Source: Acinetobacter colistiniresistens
GTDB lineage: Bacteria; Pseudomonadota; Gammaproteobacteria; Pseudomonadales; Moraxellaceae
DNA: 64,000 nucleotides
Direction: 5' to 3'
Assembly: GCF_024582815.1 (NCBI RefSeq)
Contig: NZ_CP102099.1
Location: 1,488,001-1,552,000, forward strand
Shown here: positions 46,247 through 55,510 of the stretch, piece after piece
Layout: each line of letters starts with the position of its first letter
How positions within the stretch are numbered: position 1 is the stretch's first letter
The notes under the pieces: generated by a model
Databases searched by the model: none
What the model was told of the DNA's origin: nothing
What the model saw: the letters and a program-made list of their open reading frames with translations, nothing else
Translations under genes and position numbers: made by a program

Positions 46247-46990
46247 TTAATGCAGAATTTTATCTAGAAATTGCTGAGCTCGTTCCCCACGTGGTGCACC
46301 AAAGAATTCATCTTTGGAGCAGTCTTCAACAATTTTTCCTTGGTCCATGAAGATGACACGATTGGCGACTTGGCGGGCAAAGCCCATTTCATGGGTGACA
46401 CACATCATGGTCATCCCTTCTTTGGCCAGCCCGACCATCACATCAAGTACTTCATTGATCATTTCAGGGTCAAGTGCAGAGGTCGGCTCATCAAATAGCA
46501 TCGCAATCGGGTCCATACTGAGGGCACGCGCAATTGCGACCCGTTGTTGCTGACCTCCAGAGAGTTGTGCTGGATATTTATTGGCATGCGCACTCAACCC
46601 CACACGATCCAGATAGGCGAGTCCTTTTTTATTGGCTTCCGCTTCTGAGCGTCCAAGCACCTTGATCTGAGCAATGCTCAGGTTTTCGGTAATACTTAAG
46701 TGTGGAAACAGTTCAAAGTGCTGAAATACCATACCGACTCGACTCCGCAGTTTGGTCATATCGGTTTTGGGTTCATGCACAGGCACGCCATCGACAAAGA
46801 TTTTGCCTTGCTGAAATGGCTCAAGCCCATTCACTGTTTTAATCAAGGTGGATTTTCCTGAACCCGATGGGCCACAAACCACCACCACTTCACCTTGGCA
46901 AATTTGAGTACTGCATTCAGTCAGTACCTGAAATTGTTCATACCACTTACTGACATTTTGGAGGTCTATCATTACTTTATTGTCACTCAT
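46247..46990 (-). CDS. gltL: Glutamate/aspartate ABC transporter, ATP-binding protein
   Basis: A 247-residue ABC ATPase: Walker A GPSGSGKST (about 39-47), signature LSGGQQQR (about 143-150), Walker B AMLFDEPTSALD (about 163-174), and the switch histidine in CVTHEMGFA. It belongs to the polar amino acid uptake group (GltL/GlnQ). It overlaps gltK by four bases and is the last gene of gltIJKL, which imports glutamate and aspartate. Specificity is taken from gene order and the periplasmic protein. Confidence 0.9.
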   Translation of the reverse strand: MSDNKVMIDLQNVSKWYEQFQVLTECSTQICQGEVVVVCGPSGSGKSTLIKTVNGLEPFQQGKIFVDGVPVHEPKTDMTKLRSRVGMVFQHFELFPHLSITENLSIAQIKVLGRSEAEANKKGLAYLDRVGLSAHANKYPAQLSGGQQQRVAIARALSMDPIAMLFDEPTSALDPEMINEVLDVMVGLAKEGMTMMCVTHEMGFARQVANRVIFMDQGKIVEDCSKDEFFGAPRGERAQQFLDKILH

Positions 46991-47670
46991 ACACTTAACC
47001 TCCTTTGTAAACGTTTCACTGCGAATGTCGCGAGAGCGCTGATAGTGAAGTACACCAACCCTGCAAATAAAATATATTGGGTAAGCAGAGACATTAAATC
47101 GCCACGAACATAATTTGTTCTGAAAAAATCGAGTAGTCCAATCGCATAGACCATGGTGGAATCCTGAAACAGGATAATGGTTTGTTGCAGTAATAACGGG
47201 GTCATTTTCCTGAACGCCTGAGGCAGAATAATTAGTCGCATCGACTGCCCATAGCTCATGCCCAAGGCTTGAGCTGCTGCAGCTTGACCTTTGGGGACGG
47301 ATTGAATGCCTGCACGTACAATTTCAGAAAAATAAGCCGCTTCAAACAGCATGAAGGCCACGATACTTGAAACCAAAGCAGTATCAATGGTCAGGTATTG
47401 GCCTGTGATTGCGGTATAAAAAAATGGCACTGCAAAATAGAACCACATCAATACTAATAGCAGTGGAATGGAACGGAACAGGTCGACATAAGCCTGTGCA
47501 ATCCAATTCAGAATTTTGATTGAAGACAAACGCATCATTGCTAGTAGCGTACCGATGGCGATACCACCAATAGTGGCAATCACCACCACTTTTAAGGTGA
47601 TGCTGAATCCATACCAGAGTGCGGGGCCAGACTGCTGTAAGTCATTTAGAAAAGAAGTGAATCCATCCAT
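46987..47670 (-). CDS. gltK: Glutamate/aspartate ABC transporter permease GltK
   Basis: A 227-residue membrane protein with about five helices and the HEK/His-Glu-Lys permease EAA loop seen as EIVRAGIQSVPKGQAAAAQALGM-type sequence (about 118-140). It is one half of the heteromeric channel of the polar amino acid importer. Its stop overlaps the start of gltL (ATGA) and its start lies one base from the gltJ stop, so translation is probably coupled. Confidence 0.9.
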   Translation of the reverse strand: MDGFTSFLNDLQQSGPALWYGFSITLKVVVIATIGGIAIGTLLAMMRLSSIKILNWIAQAYVDLFRSIPLLLVLMWFYFAVPFFYTAITGQYLTIDTALVSSIVAFMLFEAAYFSEIVRAGIQSVPKGQAAAAQALGMSYGQSMRLIILPQAFRKMTPLLLQQTIILFQDSTMVYAIGLLDFFRTNYVRGDLMSLLTQYILFAGLVYFTISALATFAVKRLQRRLSV

Positions 47671-47671
47671 A

Positions 47672-48415
47672 TTACTTGCCTCCTGAGATTAAACCAGGAA
47701 TACGCAGGCGTTTTTCCAGAAGGTTCATACTAAAAATGAGGCAGATGTTGATCACGATAAAAATCAGTGTGACATAGGTATAAATTTCGATGGTGTTCTG
47801 GGTATATTCACTAATGGTTTTCATCTGTGAAATGAGTTCTGCCACCCCAACTAATGAGGCGACCGAGGTGTTTTTCACGCAGTTGGTCAGTTCAGAACTC
47901 AGTGGCGGCAAAATGGTACGAAAAGACTGCGGTAGAATGACATAGCGATACAATTGTGCCGTAGTAAATCCCATAGCATAGCCAGCATTGATTTGCCCTT
48001 TGGGTAAAGCCTCAATGCCTGTCCGAACCTGCTCACATACACGTGCTGCAGTGAATAAACCGAGTCCGACACTGGCGGAAATCAGCGCGGTGGTATTGGC
48101 GCCCAGATCATTGATCCACCAGCTTTTAATCGGTGCAGGCAGAAAGTTAGGAACGACATAAAACCAAATAAATAATTGAACCAGTAAGGGCACATTTCTA
48201 AATAACGTCACATAGGCCGTACCGATTGCTCTGGCGGTTCTATTGGGAAGTGTGCGCATGATGCCAAGAATACTGCCGAGCAGTAGGGCAATGCTCCATG
48301 CAACCACAGCAATCACAATGAGCCATCCGAGGCCCGTGACAATCCAGTTCAGGTAGGTGGTATCGCCGATGCCTGTTGATTGCCACAAAACACCCCAGTT
48401 CCAGCTATAATTCAT
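47672..48415 (-). CDS. gltJ: Glutamate/aspartate ABC transporter permease GltJ
   Basis: A 247-residue permease with an N-terminal WNWGVLWQSTGIGDTTYLNW region typical of GltJ, then about five helices and the EAA-type cytoplasmic loop (CEQVRTGIEALPKGQINAG). It pairs with GltK to form the channel. Start 48415 is chosen because AGGAG lies six bases upstream; the open frame continues ten codons further. It follows gltI by about 80 bases. Confidence 0.9.
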   Translation of the reverse strand: MNYSWNWGVLWQSTGIGDTTYLNWIVTGLGWLIVIAVVAWSIALLLGSILGIMRTLPNRTARAIGTAYVTLFRNVPLLVQLFIWFYVVPNFLPAPIKSWWINDLGANTTALISASVGLGLFTAARVCEQVRTGIEALPKGQINAGYAMGFTTAQLYRYVILPQSFRTILPPLSSELTNCVKNTSVASLVGVAELISQMKTISEYTQNTIEIYTYVTLIFIVINICLIFSMNLLEKRLRIPGLISGGK

Positions 48416-48494
48416 AACAACTCCTGAGTAGAGTCGGGACAACATCCTCTGTTTCCCGACCCCACAATACTATTGTTGCGATAAGGGGAGCGAA

Positions 48495-49439
48495 TTACTG
48501 ATCGCGATCATGTGGGGTGCTGATTAAGGCTTTGAGCTGATCGGTCATGGCAAAGTTCAAATTAATATTTTTTGGTGGAATCGGTTGCTGGAACCATTTT
48601 TCATACATCTTGTTGATTTCACCAGACGCATAGGTTGCCTTAATGGCATCATCAACCACCTGTTTAAAGCCAGTATCACCTTTGCGCAGCATACAACCAT
48701 AAATTTCATGGATGGGTGCTGTGCCGACAATTTCCCATTGATTCGGATCTTTAGCTTTGGATTTTTCTCCTGCCAGCAGGATATCGTCCATCATAAACGC
48801 GACAGCACGACCATTTTGTAGCATTAAGAATGATTCAGCATGGTCTTTGGCAGAAATGATTTCGCCAATGCCAAGTTCTTGTTGGTGTTGACGGATATAG
48901 CGTTCAGACGTCGTACCCGCAGTGGTGACCAGTTTTTTACCTTTTAAATCGGCAAAGTCTTTAATGCCCGAATTTTTAGCGGTGAGTAGTCGAGAACCCA
49001 CTTCGAAGAAACCGACAGAGAAATCGACTTGCTGCTGGCGTTCTTTATTGTTGGTGGTGGAGCCACATTCCAGATCTACCGTGCCATTCGAGACCAGTGG
49101 AATCCGGTTCTGACTGGTGACCAGATTATAGCGGATTTTCAGATCTGGCATATTCAGCTTCTGCTTTACAGCTTCAACGACTTTTAGTTGCAGATCATGT
49201 GCATAACCAACCGGTTGGTTTGGGGTAGAGGCAATATATGAAAAGGGAATTGATGAATCGCGATAACCTAGCACAATCGTGCCAGAACTTTTGATTTTGT
49301 TTAATGTTCCTGAAGCCGATGCACTGCCTTCAGTCGCTTTGTCGCCAGCCGTTGGCGCTTTGTTATCGCTACAGGCACTGAGTCCAAATATCAAAGTGCC
49401 TGCACAAAGCAGAGAGGTCATGGTGCGTTTATAAATCAT
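48495..49439 (-). CDS. gltI: Glutamate/aspartate-binding protein GltI (lipoprotein form)
   Basis: A 314-residue solute-binding protein. The signal peptide ends in lipobox LSAC (cysteine about 23), so it is probably lipid-anchored, unlike the soluble E. coli GltI. A low-complexity linker follows, then the SBP_bac_3 domain: GTIVLGYRDSSIPFSYI (about 53-69), DLECGSTTNNKERQ (about 124-137) and GCMLRKGD. The ligand contacts suggest acidic amino acids. Start 49439 has AGGAG eight bases upstream. First gene of gltIJKL. Confidence 0.9.
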   Translation of the reverse strand: MIYKRTMTSLLCAGTLIFGLSACSDNKAPTAGDKATEGSASASGTLNKIKSSGTIVLGYRDSSIPFSYIASTPNQPVGYAHDLQLKVVEAVKQKLNMPDLKIRYNLVTSQNRIPLVSNGTVDLECGSTTNNKERQQQVDFSVGFFEVGSRLLTAKNSGIKDFADLKGKKLVTTAGTTSERYIRQHQQELGIGEIISAKDHAESFLMLQNGRAVAFMMDDILLAGEKSKAKDPNQWEIVGTAPIHEIYGCMLRKGDTGFKQVVDDAIKATYASGEINKMYEKWFQQPIPPKNINLNFAMTDQLKALISTPHDRDQ

Positions 49440-49505
49440 GTACAAAACTCCTTTTGTATCGTTATGATCACATGCGTCATTGTTGCGGTTTAACCGTTCA
49501 TTTTT

Positions 49506-49555
49506 ATGAAAAATAATGTGTTCTTTTTGGTGTATTAAAAAACATTATTTTTCAT
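49506..49555. promoter_or_regulatory. 14-bp perfect inverted repeat upstream of gltI
   Basis: ATGAAAAATAATGT (49506-49519) is exactly inverted at 49542-49555 with a 22-base spacer, 67-116 bases upstream of gltI. There is no T-run and the flanks are not genes, so a regulator operator is more likely than a terminator. The rest of 49440-49828 shows nothing else that I can support. Confidence 0.45.
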
Positions 49556-49828
49556 CTTAATGGAGTTGAATGCACATGCTCAAGCGATATTTTTTACGGT
49601 TTTGTTAATCGTAATGTGGATGAGTGGCGTAATTTAAAAGTTGTAAATTACCGTAAAAATTGCAAGAAATATAAAGCATGATATGTGCCATGATTACCAT
49701 CTGGATTTGAGTGACGGCGGGGAGCGGTCTGGAAGCCCGATTGGGGTGCTGATCTCCATAAACAGCGCAATTGAGTTGAAATTAATTCGATATATTGGAA
49801 TGCAATTGCGATCTGTTCAATATAAAAA

Positions 49829-49848
49829 AAGCGACGTTGCCGTCGCTT
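49829..49848 (-). terminator. Terminator after amtB
   Basis: AAGCGACG (49829-49836) pairs with CGTCGCTT (49841-49848) across loop TTGC; on the minus strand the stem is followed by a run of T. It is 16 bases past the amtB stop. Confidence 0.8.
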
Positions 49849-49863
49849 AAAAGGGTGTTACAT

Positions 49864-51051
49864 TTAGAACATGGACTCTTCAGAGTTGGCTGAAATCTTA
49901 TGAATGGAAAGATCTGCACCACGATATTCATCTTCTTGCGAAAGACGAATCCCCATTGTGGCTTTTAACAGGCCATAGACAATAAAACCACCAAGCAAGG
50001 CAATGATGATACCGAGACCCGTACCAATGATTTGCGAGATGATGGAAACACCACCGAGACCACCGAGCGCCTGTTGTCCAAAGATGCCTGCTGCGATACC
50101 ACCCAAGGCACCGCATACCCCATGTAATGGCCAGACACCTAACACATCATCAACTTTCAGTTTATTCTGAGTATAGGTAAACAGGTAAACAAACAGTGCA
50201 CCCGCCGTACCACCAATGATTAACGCACCAATTGGGTGCACAATATCTGAGCCTGCACAGATTGCGACCAAACCTGCCAAAGGACCATTGTGTAAGAAGC
50301 CAGGGTCATTTCGGCCCATAAAGTTGGCTGCCAAAGTACCACCGACCATTGCCATCAGTGAGTTAATTGCCACCAGACCAGAGATGGCTTCAACCCGTTG
50401 TGCACTCATCACGTTAAAGCCAAACCAGCCCACGATCAGAATCCATGAACCTAAAGCAAGGAATGGAATAGATGAGGGTGGATGGGCGCTGACACGACCA
50501 TCATTCTTGTAACGACCATGACGGGCACCCAGTAAAATCACCGCAGCGAGGGCAATCCAGCCACCCATGGCATGCACCACAACGGAACCTGCAAAGTCAT
50601 GGAAACTTGCACCAAAAGAGTTCTCTAACCATTTTTGCAGACCGTAGTTACCATTCCAGATCATGCCTTCAAACAAAGGGTAGATCAGGGCAACCAAGAT
50701 CAGTGTGGCAATGGCTTGCGCACGCATTTTGGCACGTTCAGCGATACCACCCGAAATAATCGCGGGAATTGCCGCAGCAAAAGTCAGTAAGAAGAAACAG
50801 CGCATCAGGTTATAACCATGATCGGCTGCTAAGGTACTGCCTGCATGGAAAAAGTTTTGACCATATGCAATCCAATAGCCTACAAAGAAATAGGCAATCG
50901 CTGAAATGGCAAAATCGGTGAGGATTTTACTCAATGCATTGACTTGGTTTTTATGGCGCACGGTGCCCAATTCCAAGAACGCAAAGCCAGCGTGCATTGC
51001 CAATACCAGTACTGCCCCGAGCAGTAAGAAAAATAGATCTACGTTTTGCAT
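49864..51051 (-). CDS. amtB: Ammonium transporter AmtB
   Basis: A 395-residue, eleven-helix Amt/Rh-family channel. Typical blocks are AFLELGTVRHKNQVNALSK (about 26-44), FDFAGSVVVHAMGG-like SFHDFAGSVVVHAMGGWIAL with a pore histidine, and GVCGALGGIAAGIF with the second pore histidine before it (WPLHG). It conducts ammonia/ammonium across the inner membrane. Start 51051 is the first ATG with a full N-terminal helix; TTG 51063 is possible. No glnK gene is next to it, and no lipobox or signal peptide is seen. Confidence 0.93.
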   Translation of the reverse strand: MQNVDLFFLLLGAVLVLAMHAGFAFLELGTVRHKNQVNALSKILTDFAISAIAYFFVGYWIAYGQNFFHAGSTLAADHGYNLMRCFFLLTFAAAIPAIISGGIAERAKMRAQAIATLILVALIYPLFEGMIWNGNYGLQKWLENSFGASFHDFAGSVVVHAMGGWIALAAVILLGARHGRYKNDGRVSAHPPSSIPFLALGSWILIVGWFGFNVMSAQRVEAISGLVAINSLMAMVGGTLAANFMGRNDPGFLHNGPLAGLVAICAGSDIVHPIGALIIGGTAGALFVYLFTYTQNKLKVDDVLGVWPLHGVCGALGGIAAGIFGQQALGGLGGVSIISQIIGTGLGIIIALLGGFIVYGLLKATMGIRLSQEDEYRGADLSIHKISANSEESMF

Positions 51052-51403
51052 AGTGGTGCTCAAAAAAAGTGCTAAATTTTATTTTGATGCAAATATTTGA
51101 TTCGTTTTCTGCACCAAAATGGATTTAGTAAATCTAGAAACTCAAGCTGTATTGCAACAACTTAATTTGATGCAATATCTAAAGCAAAAAACGCACCAAT
51201 TTAGAAGTTAAATTGTAATTTTGGTGAAAAGTGGTGCAATTTGCTTAAAAATAGCACGGTTTTGGACATTACTGAATAAAGCGAGCCGAGAGAACGCGCA
51301 TGAAGATCGGTAGATGATTTTTTACTGTAGTAAGCAACAGGGATCACCACTTTTCATCTTCAAGAGTTTCAAGATAAAAAGTGGCGCTGACGGAGCTGTG
51401 TAG
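51052..51403. promoter_or_regulatory. amtB upstream region with GCACCA-type half-sites
   Basis: A 352-base gap. GCACCA occurs at 51111-51116 and 51193-51198, and TGGTGC at 51232-51237, reminiscent of NtrC half-sites, though the spacing is not the classical one. CCACTTTTCATCTT (51347-51360) is inverted at 51371-51384 with one mismatch, near the atoE end. No clear sigma-54 promoter was found. Confidence 0.3.
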
Positions 51404-52822
51404 TTACATGACTGGTGGGCTATACGTGAGGGTACGGCCTAAAATCCACAGTAAGAACAGCACTAAAGGCAGGTGGAATACCAATTGAGTCACAGTAAAA
51501 CCAATCACGTCTTTGGCTTTGAGTTTTAAAATCCCGAGCATTGGCAGCATAAAGAAGGGATTGATCAGATTTGGTAAGGCTTCGGCTGCATTATAAATCT
51601 GCACCGACCAGCCTAAATGCACTTGTAAATCATTGGCTGCTTGCATCACATAAGGCGCTTCAATAATCCATTTACCACCGCCAGAAGGAACAAAGAAACC
51701 CAGTACCGCAGAGTAGATGCCCATCACAATTGCAAAGGTTTCTTTCGAGGCAATCGAAACAAAGAATTCAGCAATATAATGCGACAGCGATAAATCCTGA
51801 CTATTCAGTGCTTGGGTCATAATAAAGGCGATACTGCCGTAGAGCGGGAACTGGATCAGAATCCCCGACACCGCAGGCACTGCCTGACTCACTGCATTGA
51901 GGAAGTTTCGCGGGGTACGATGTAGTGCCAGACCAAGCATCAAGAACACAAAGTTATAGGTGTTAAGACTGGAGATGGCGATGATGGGATTGGTTTTGGA
52001 AAATTCGATAAACATCCAGATCAAACCTAGTGCCACCACAATAATGGTCAATAAGGGTGAGTTTTCCAACCAGTCTCCTGGTCGGGTTGATTTAACTTCA
52101 GTTTTTTCTTCTTCATCAAAACTCAGCTCAAAATCCTGCATGGTTTTGACATTGTCACCCTTTGGTGCAGACCAATAGGCAATCGCAATCGAGACAATCA
52201 CTAAGATCAGAGTCATTAGCATGGATTGCCATAGGAAGATGGTTTCGGTAAATGGAATCACACCGGTGAGGTTATAGATGGATTCAGGCAAACTGGCTTT
52301 ATTGGCCTGTAATTGTGCCGCAGACGAACTGATGCCTAGTGCCCAGGTTGCGCCCATACCAATAATGGCAGCGGCGGCGGCAGCACGGTAGTCCATCTGT
52401 AGCTCTTTTCGTTTTGCCAACGCAATTACCAACAATGCGGTCAAAATGGTACTGACTGCCCAATTGACCAGAGAAATCAATAAGCTGACCGTGGCGACCA
52501 AGACAATGGCACTGCGACCTGAGTGCGGGATACGTGCCATTTTCTGGATCAGTTTTTTTACAGGTGCAGAAACCGAAACCACATAACCGACAATAATCAG
52601 CATGGTCATTTGTAAGGTGAAAGGGATTAAACTCCAGAAACCATTCCCGAAGGAGCTTGCGACATCTTGTACCGATGCACCAATGCCGATGGCAGCAAAG
52701 GAAACGATAATCACACCGAGCAGAGCAAAAATATAGGAGTCAGGAAACCATTTTTCCGACCAGTTACTAATCCGCAGGGCAAACCGTTCTAACACGGCAG
52801 GTTGTTTATTCATCTTGAGCAT
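51404..52822 (-). CDS. atoE: Short-chain fatty acid transporter AtoE-type
   Basis: A 472-residue, about twelve-helix carrier. FGNGFWSLIPFTLQMTMLI (about 58-76) and FVPSGGGKWIIEAPYVM (about 380-396) are hallmark AtoE sequences. AtoE-type proteins take up short-chain fatty acids such as butyrate or acetoacetate. It lies downstream of a CoA-transferase pair on the same strand, 122 bases away, as in the ato operon. ATG 52822 and ATG 52813 are both possible; ribosome-binding signals are weak. Confidence 0.9.
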   Translation of the reverse strand: MLKMNKQPAVLERFALRISNWSEKWFPDSYIFALLGVIIVSFAAIGIGASVQDVASSFGNGFWSLIPFTLQMTMLIIVGYVVSVSAPVKKLIQKMARIPHSGRSAIVLVATVSLLISLVNWAVSTILTALLVIALAKRKELQMDYRAAAAAAIIGMGATWALGISSSAAQLQANKASLPESIYNLTGVIPFTETIFLWQSMLMTLILVIVSIAIAYWSAPKGDNVKTMQDFELSFDEEEKTEVKSTRPGDWLENSPLLTIIVVALGLIWMFIEFSKTNPIIAISSLNTYNFVFLMLGLALHRTPRNFLNAVSQAVPAVSGILIQFPLYGSIAFIMTQALNSQDLSLSHYIAEFFVSIASKETFAIVMGIYSAVLGFFVPSGGGKWIIEAPYVMQAANDLQVHLGWSVQIYNAAEALPNLINPFFMLPMLGILKLKAKDVIGFTVTQLVFHLPLVLFLLWILGRTLTYSPPVM

Positions 52823-52944
52823 CCATTTTTAATTTTGTTGTATCTCATCCATTTGTCCTAAATGAATGTGCTGTTCCCGAAAACAGCGAAAAGTGATGCC
52901 ATTACAGCATCACTTCAACGAGAAAAATAAAAGGGTGTGTAGGG

Positions 52945-53586
52945 TTAAGCTTTGGCTTCAATCAACAGCTCAACACCTGTAGCAGCTTGAATTTGCTGCT
53001 CAGTCACATCAGGCGCTAACTCCACCAGTTTGATGCCTTCAGCAACAACATCCAAAACACCTAAGTCGCTAATAATGCGATGTACGACTTTTTGACCTGT
53101 CAGTGGTAAGCTGCACTGTTTGACGATTTTGGCAGTCCCGTCTTTGGCATTGTGTTCCATTAACACCACCACACGCTGTACGCCTGCAACCAAGTCCATC
53201 GCACCACCCATGCCTTTGACCTTCTTGCCCGGAATCATCCAGTTGGCCAAGTCACCTTGCTCGGAGACTTCCATGGCACCCAAAATGGCAATGTTGACGT
53301 GTCCGCCACGAATCATGGCAAAGGATTCACTGCTTGAGAAAAAGGCTGCACCTGCACGCGCGGTGACGGTTTGTTTGCCTGCATTGATTAAATCAGGGTC
53401 AAGTTGCTGTTCTGTAGGAAACTCACCAATGCCGAGCAGACCATTTTCCGATTGCAGCCACACATCCATATCCTCTGGAATGTAGTTGGCAACTAGGGTT
53501 GGCAGGCCAATACCCAGATTGACGTAGAAACCATCTTGTAATTCTTGTGCGGCACGTTGTGCCATTTGTTCACGTGTCCATGCCAT
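52945..53586 (-). CDS. atoA: 3-oxoacid CoA-transferase subunit B
   Basis: A 213-residue beta subunit of a family I CoA-transferase. [11 protein letters not shown] (about 46-56) carries the catalytic glutamate motif (SENG), and [19 protein letters not shown] is the conserved block that follows. With subunit A it moves CoA from succinyl- or acetyl-CoA to acetoacetate or a short-chain acid. The gene begins two bases after the subunit A stop and precedes atoE. The exact acid is not readable; scoB is an alternative name. Confidence 0.9.
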   Translation of the reverse strand: MAWTREQMAQRAAQELQDGFYVNLGIGLPTLVANYIPEDMDVWLQSENGLLGIGEFPTEQQLDPDLINAGKQTVTARAGAAFFSSSESFAMIRGGHVNIAILGAMEVSEQGDLANWMIPGKKVKGMGGAMDLVAGVQRVVVLMEHNAKDGTAKIVKQCSLPLTGQKVVHRIISDLGVLDVVAEGIKLVELAPDVTEQQIQAATGVELLIEAKA

Positions 53587-53588
53587 GA

Positions 53589-54293
53589 TTATGCGTCCTG
53601 TGCTTTGAGGGTTTTTTGTTCGATTCGTTTTTCTGGCGTGGCATTCAGCACCACACGATTGACGTAAATCCCTGCTAAATGGATTTCATCTGGATCCAGT
53701 TCGCCAATTTCTACAATCTGTTCTACTTCAGCAATGGTGATTTTTCCTGCCATTGCACATTCAGGGTTAAAGTTTTGAGCGGTTTTACGGAACACCAGAT
53801 TGCCGGCTTTATCCGCTTTATAGGCTTTGACCAAGGCCACATCTGCGGTAAGAGAGGGTTCCAGAATATAGGTACGACCATTAAATTCGCGTTGTTCCTT
53901 ACCTTCAGCCACCAAGGTACCTGCACCTGTTGCAGTATAAAAAGCAGGAATACCAGCACCGCCCGCGCGTAGTTTTTCCGCTAATGTGCCTTGTGGGGTG
54001 AGCTCAACTTCGAGTTCACCATTTAGATATTGGCGTTCAAATTCTTTATTTTCGCCCACATAGGAAGAGATCATTTTTTTAATTTGTCGGGTCTTGAGCA
54101 ACACACCCAAGCCAAAATCATCAATACCTGCATTATTGGAGATACAAGTCAGGCCTGTGACACCTGTTTCTTTCAGCGCCTGAATCAAGGCCTCAGGAAT
54201 ACCGCATAAGCCAAAACCGCCAACCGCAAAAGTCTGCTGATCTTGCACCACGTCTTGTAGTGCCAGTGCTGCGCTTGAATAGACTTTATTCAT
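53589..54293 (-). CDS. atoD: 3-oxoacid CoA-transferase subunit A
   Basis: A 234-residue alpha subunit: [17 protein letters not shown] (about 24-40) is the CoA-binding glycine-rich signature, then [12 protein letters not shown] and [16 protein letters not shown]. Start 54293 is chosen because AGG precedes it and the sequence [12 protein letters not shown] matches the family N-terminus; the open frame extends further. First gene of the atoD-atoA-atoE run, with the LysR gene next upstream on the same strand. Confidence 0.9.
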   Translation of the reverse strand: MNKVYSSAALALQDVVQDQQTFAVGGFGLCGIPEALIQALKETGVTGLTCISNNAGIDDFGLGVLLKTRQIKKMISSYVGENKEFERQYLNGELEVELTPQGTLAEKLRAGGAGIPAFYTATGAGTLVAEGKEQREFNGRTYILEPSLTADVALVKAYKADKAGNLVFRKTAQNFNPECAMAGKITIAEVEQIVEIGELDPDEIHLAGIYVNRVVLNATPEKRIEQKTLKAQDA

Positions 54294-54471
54294 TTTTTTA
54301 CCTGTAAATTCCTTGGTTTCTAATAGTTTTAGCACTCAGGGGTTATTTACAGAAGTTTAAATTTCTAAAGGATTAATGAGGGAAACTCATTAATACAATA
54401 AATTTCATCTAATTCACTCAACAGGGCACGATAATAGGGCGAATCTGTTTTGGCGTATCAGCCGAAAGGGC

Positions 54472-55356
54472 TTAGCCAAAATCATGTTGTAGCAAGATCT
54501 CGATAAACTCGGCTGAGATATTGGAAAGCTCAAAGTCCTTCTTATACACAATGCCAATCGCTTGCGGCAGTTTGCCATCTTCAATTTCAATCAGCACATT
54601 ATGTTCCTTGTCGATGAAATTCTGAAAATGGCGCGGTATCGCACTGACCCCCATATCTAATGCCACAAAGCTGGAGAGGGAACTGATCTGATGACATTCA
54701 ACTTTTAAATCTAATGTCAGATGGTTTTTAAGACAGTTTTCTTCAATCAAATGCCGAACAATCGAGGGATGTTGCAAGGTCACAAAGGGATTTGCACACA
54801 GTTGTTTCCAACTGATCGAATCCGCGCTTGCCAAAGGATGTGTTTTTGGTAAGAGCGCAAGAAAATCTTCCTCAAATAAGGGCTTAAACTCCAATTGATC
54901 ATTGCGTGGCGGTTCAAAGCAGATCCCTATTTCAAAAATGCCATCCTGCACATTTTCCAGTACTTTTTCATTGGGAATATCATGAATGGAAAAGCTGATA
55001 TTGGGATGTTTGGCTAAAAAGTTATGAATCACTTGCGGTAAAATCGCATGGGTGACAAAGGGCATCGAAGCAATATTCAATGTTCCGCGATTGAGTTTAA
55101 AACGTTGTTTGACGTCTTTTTCCATATCTTCCCAATTGGCCAGTAATTTCTTGGCATAAGGAATCAAGGATTTTCCTTCTTGTGTCAATTCAACCCGACG
55201 GGTATTGCGTTTAAACAGTTTGCCACCGAGTTCTTCTTCCAGTGATTTGATACTTAGACTTAAAGCAGATTGACTGAGATGCAATTCAGCAGAGGCATTT
55301 GCATAATTCAGGGTACGAGTTAAAGCCAGAAATGCTTTGAGTTGCTTTAAAGTCAT
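54472..55356 (-). CDS. LysR-family transcription regulator
   Basis: A 294-residue LTTR with an N-terminal winged helix-turn-helix (about 3-61: LKAFLALTRTLNYANASAEL, SQSALSLSIKSLEEELGGKL) and a type 2 periplasmic-binding-like effector domain (about 90-290). It lies between the CoA-transferase genes and an IS element, and before the insertion it would have faced the GntP/3-hydroxybutyrate dehydrogenase genes. Control of the ketone-body genes is inferred. The ligand is unknown. Confidence 0.88.
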   Translation of the reverse strand: MTLKQLKAFLALTRTLNYANASAELHLSQSALSLSIKSLEEELGGKLFKRNTRRVELTQEGKSLIPYAKKLLANWEDMEKDVKQRFKLNRGTLNIASMPFVTHAILPQVIHNFLAKHPNISFSIHDIPNEKVLENVQDGIFEIGICFEPPRNDQLEFKPLFEEDFLALLPKTHPLASADSISWKQLCANPFVTLQHPSIVRHLIEENCLKNHLTLDLKVECHQISSLSSFVALDMGVSAIPRHFQNFIDKEHNVLIEIEDGKLPQAIGIVYKKDFELSNISAEFIEILLQHDFG

Positions 55357-55503
55357 GGTGGACGACCTATGCGGAAAGTTTTTGATTTATATGCTGTAAT
55401 TTATAAAAAAAACAGCACATTGTGACTGGCATTTTTGTTAATTCGCTGATGCGAGCCAAGCTGTTTATTTTTAAAAAATTGGCAAATGATTATTGAGTTA
55501 TTT

Positions 55504-55510
55504 TATCTTA
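55504..55510 (+). repeat. Target-site duplication, left copy
   Basis: TATCTTA directly precedes the left IS end and is repeated at 56485-56491 directly after the right end. Confidence 0.8.
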
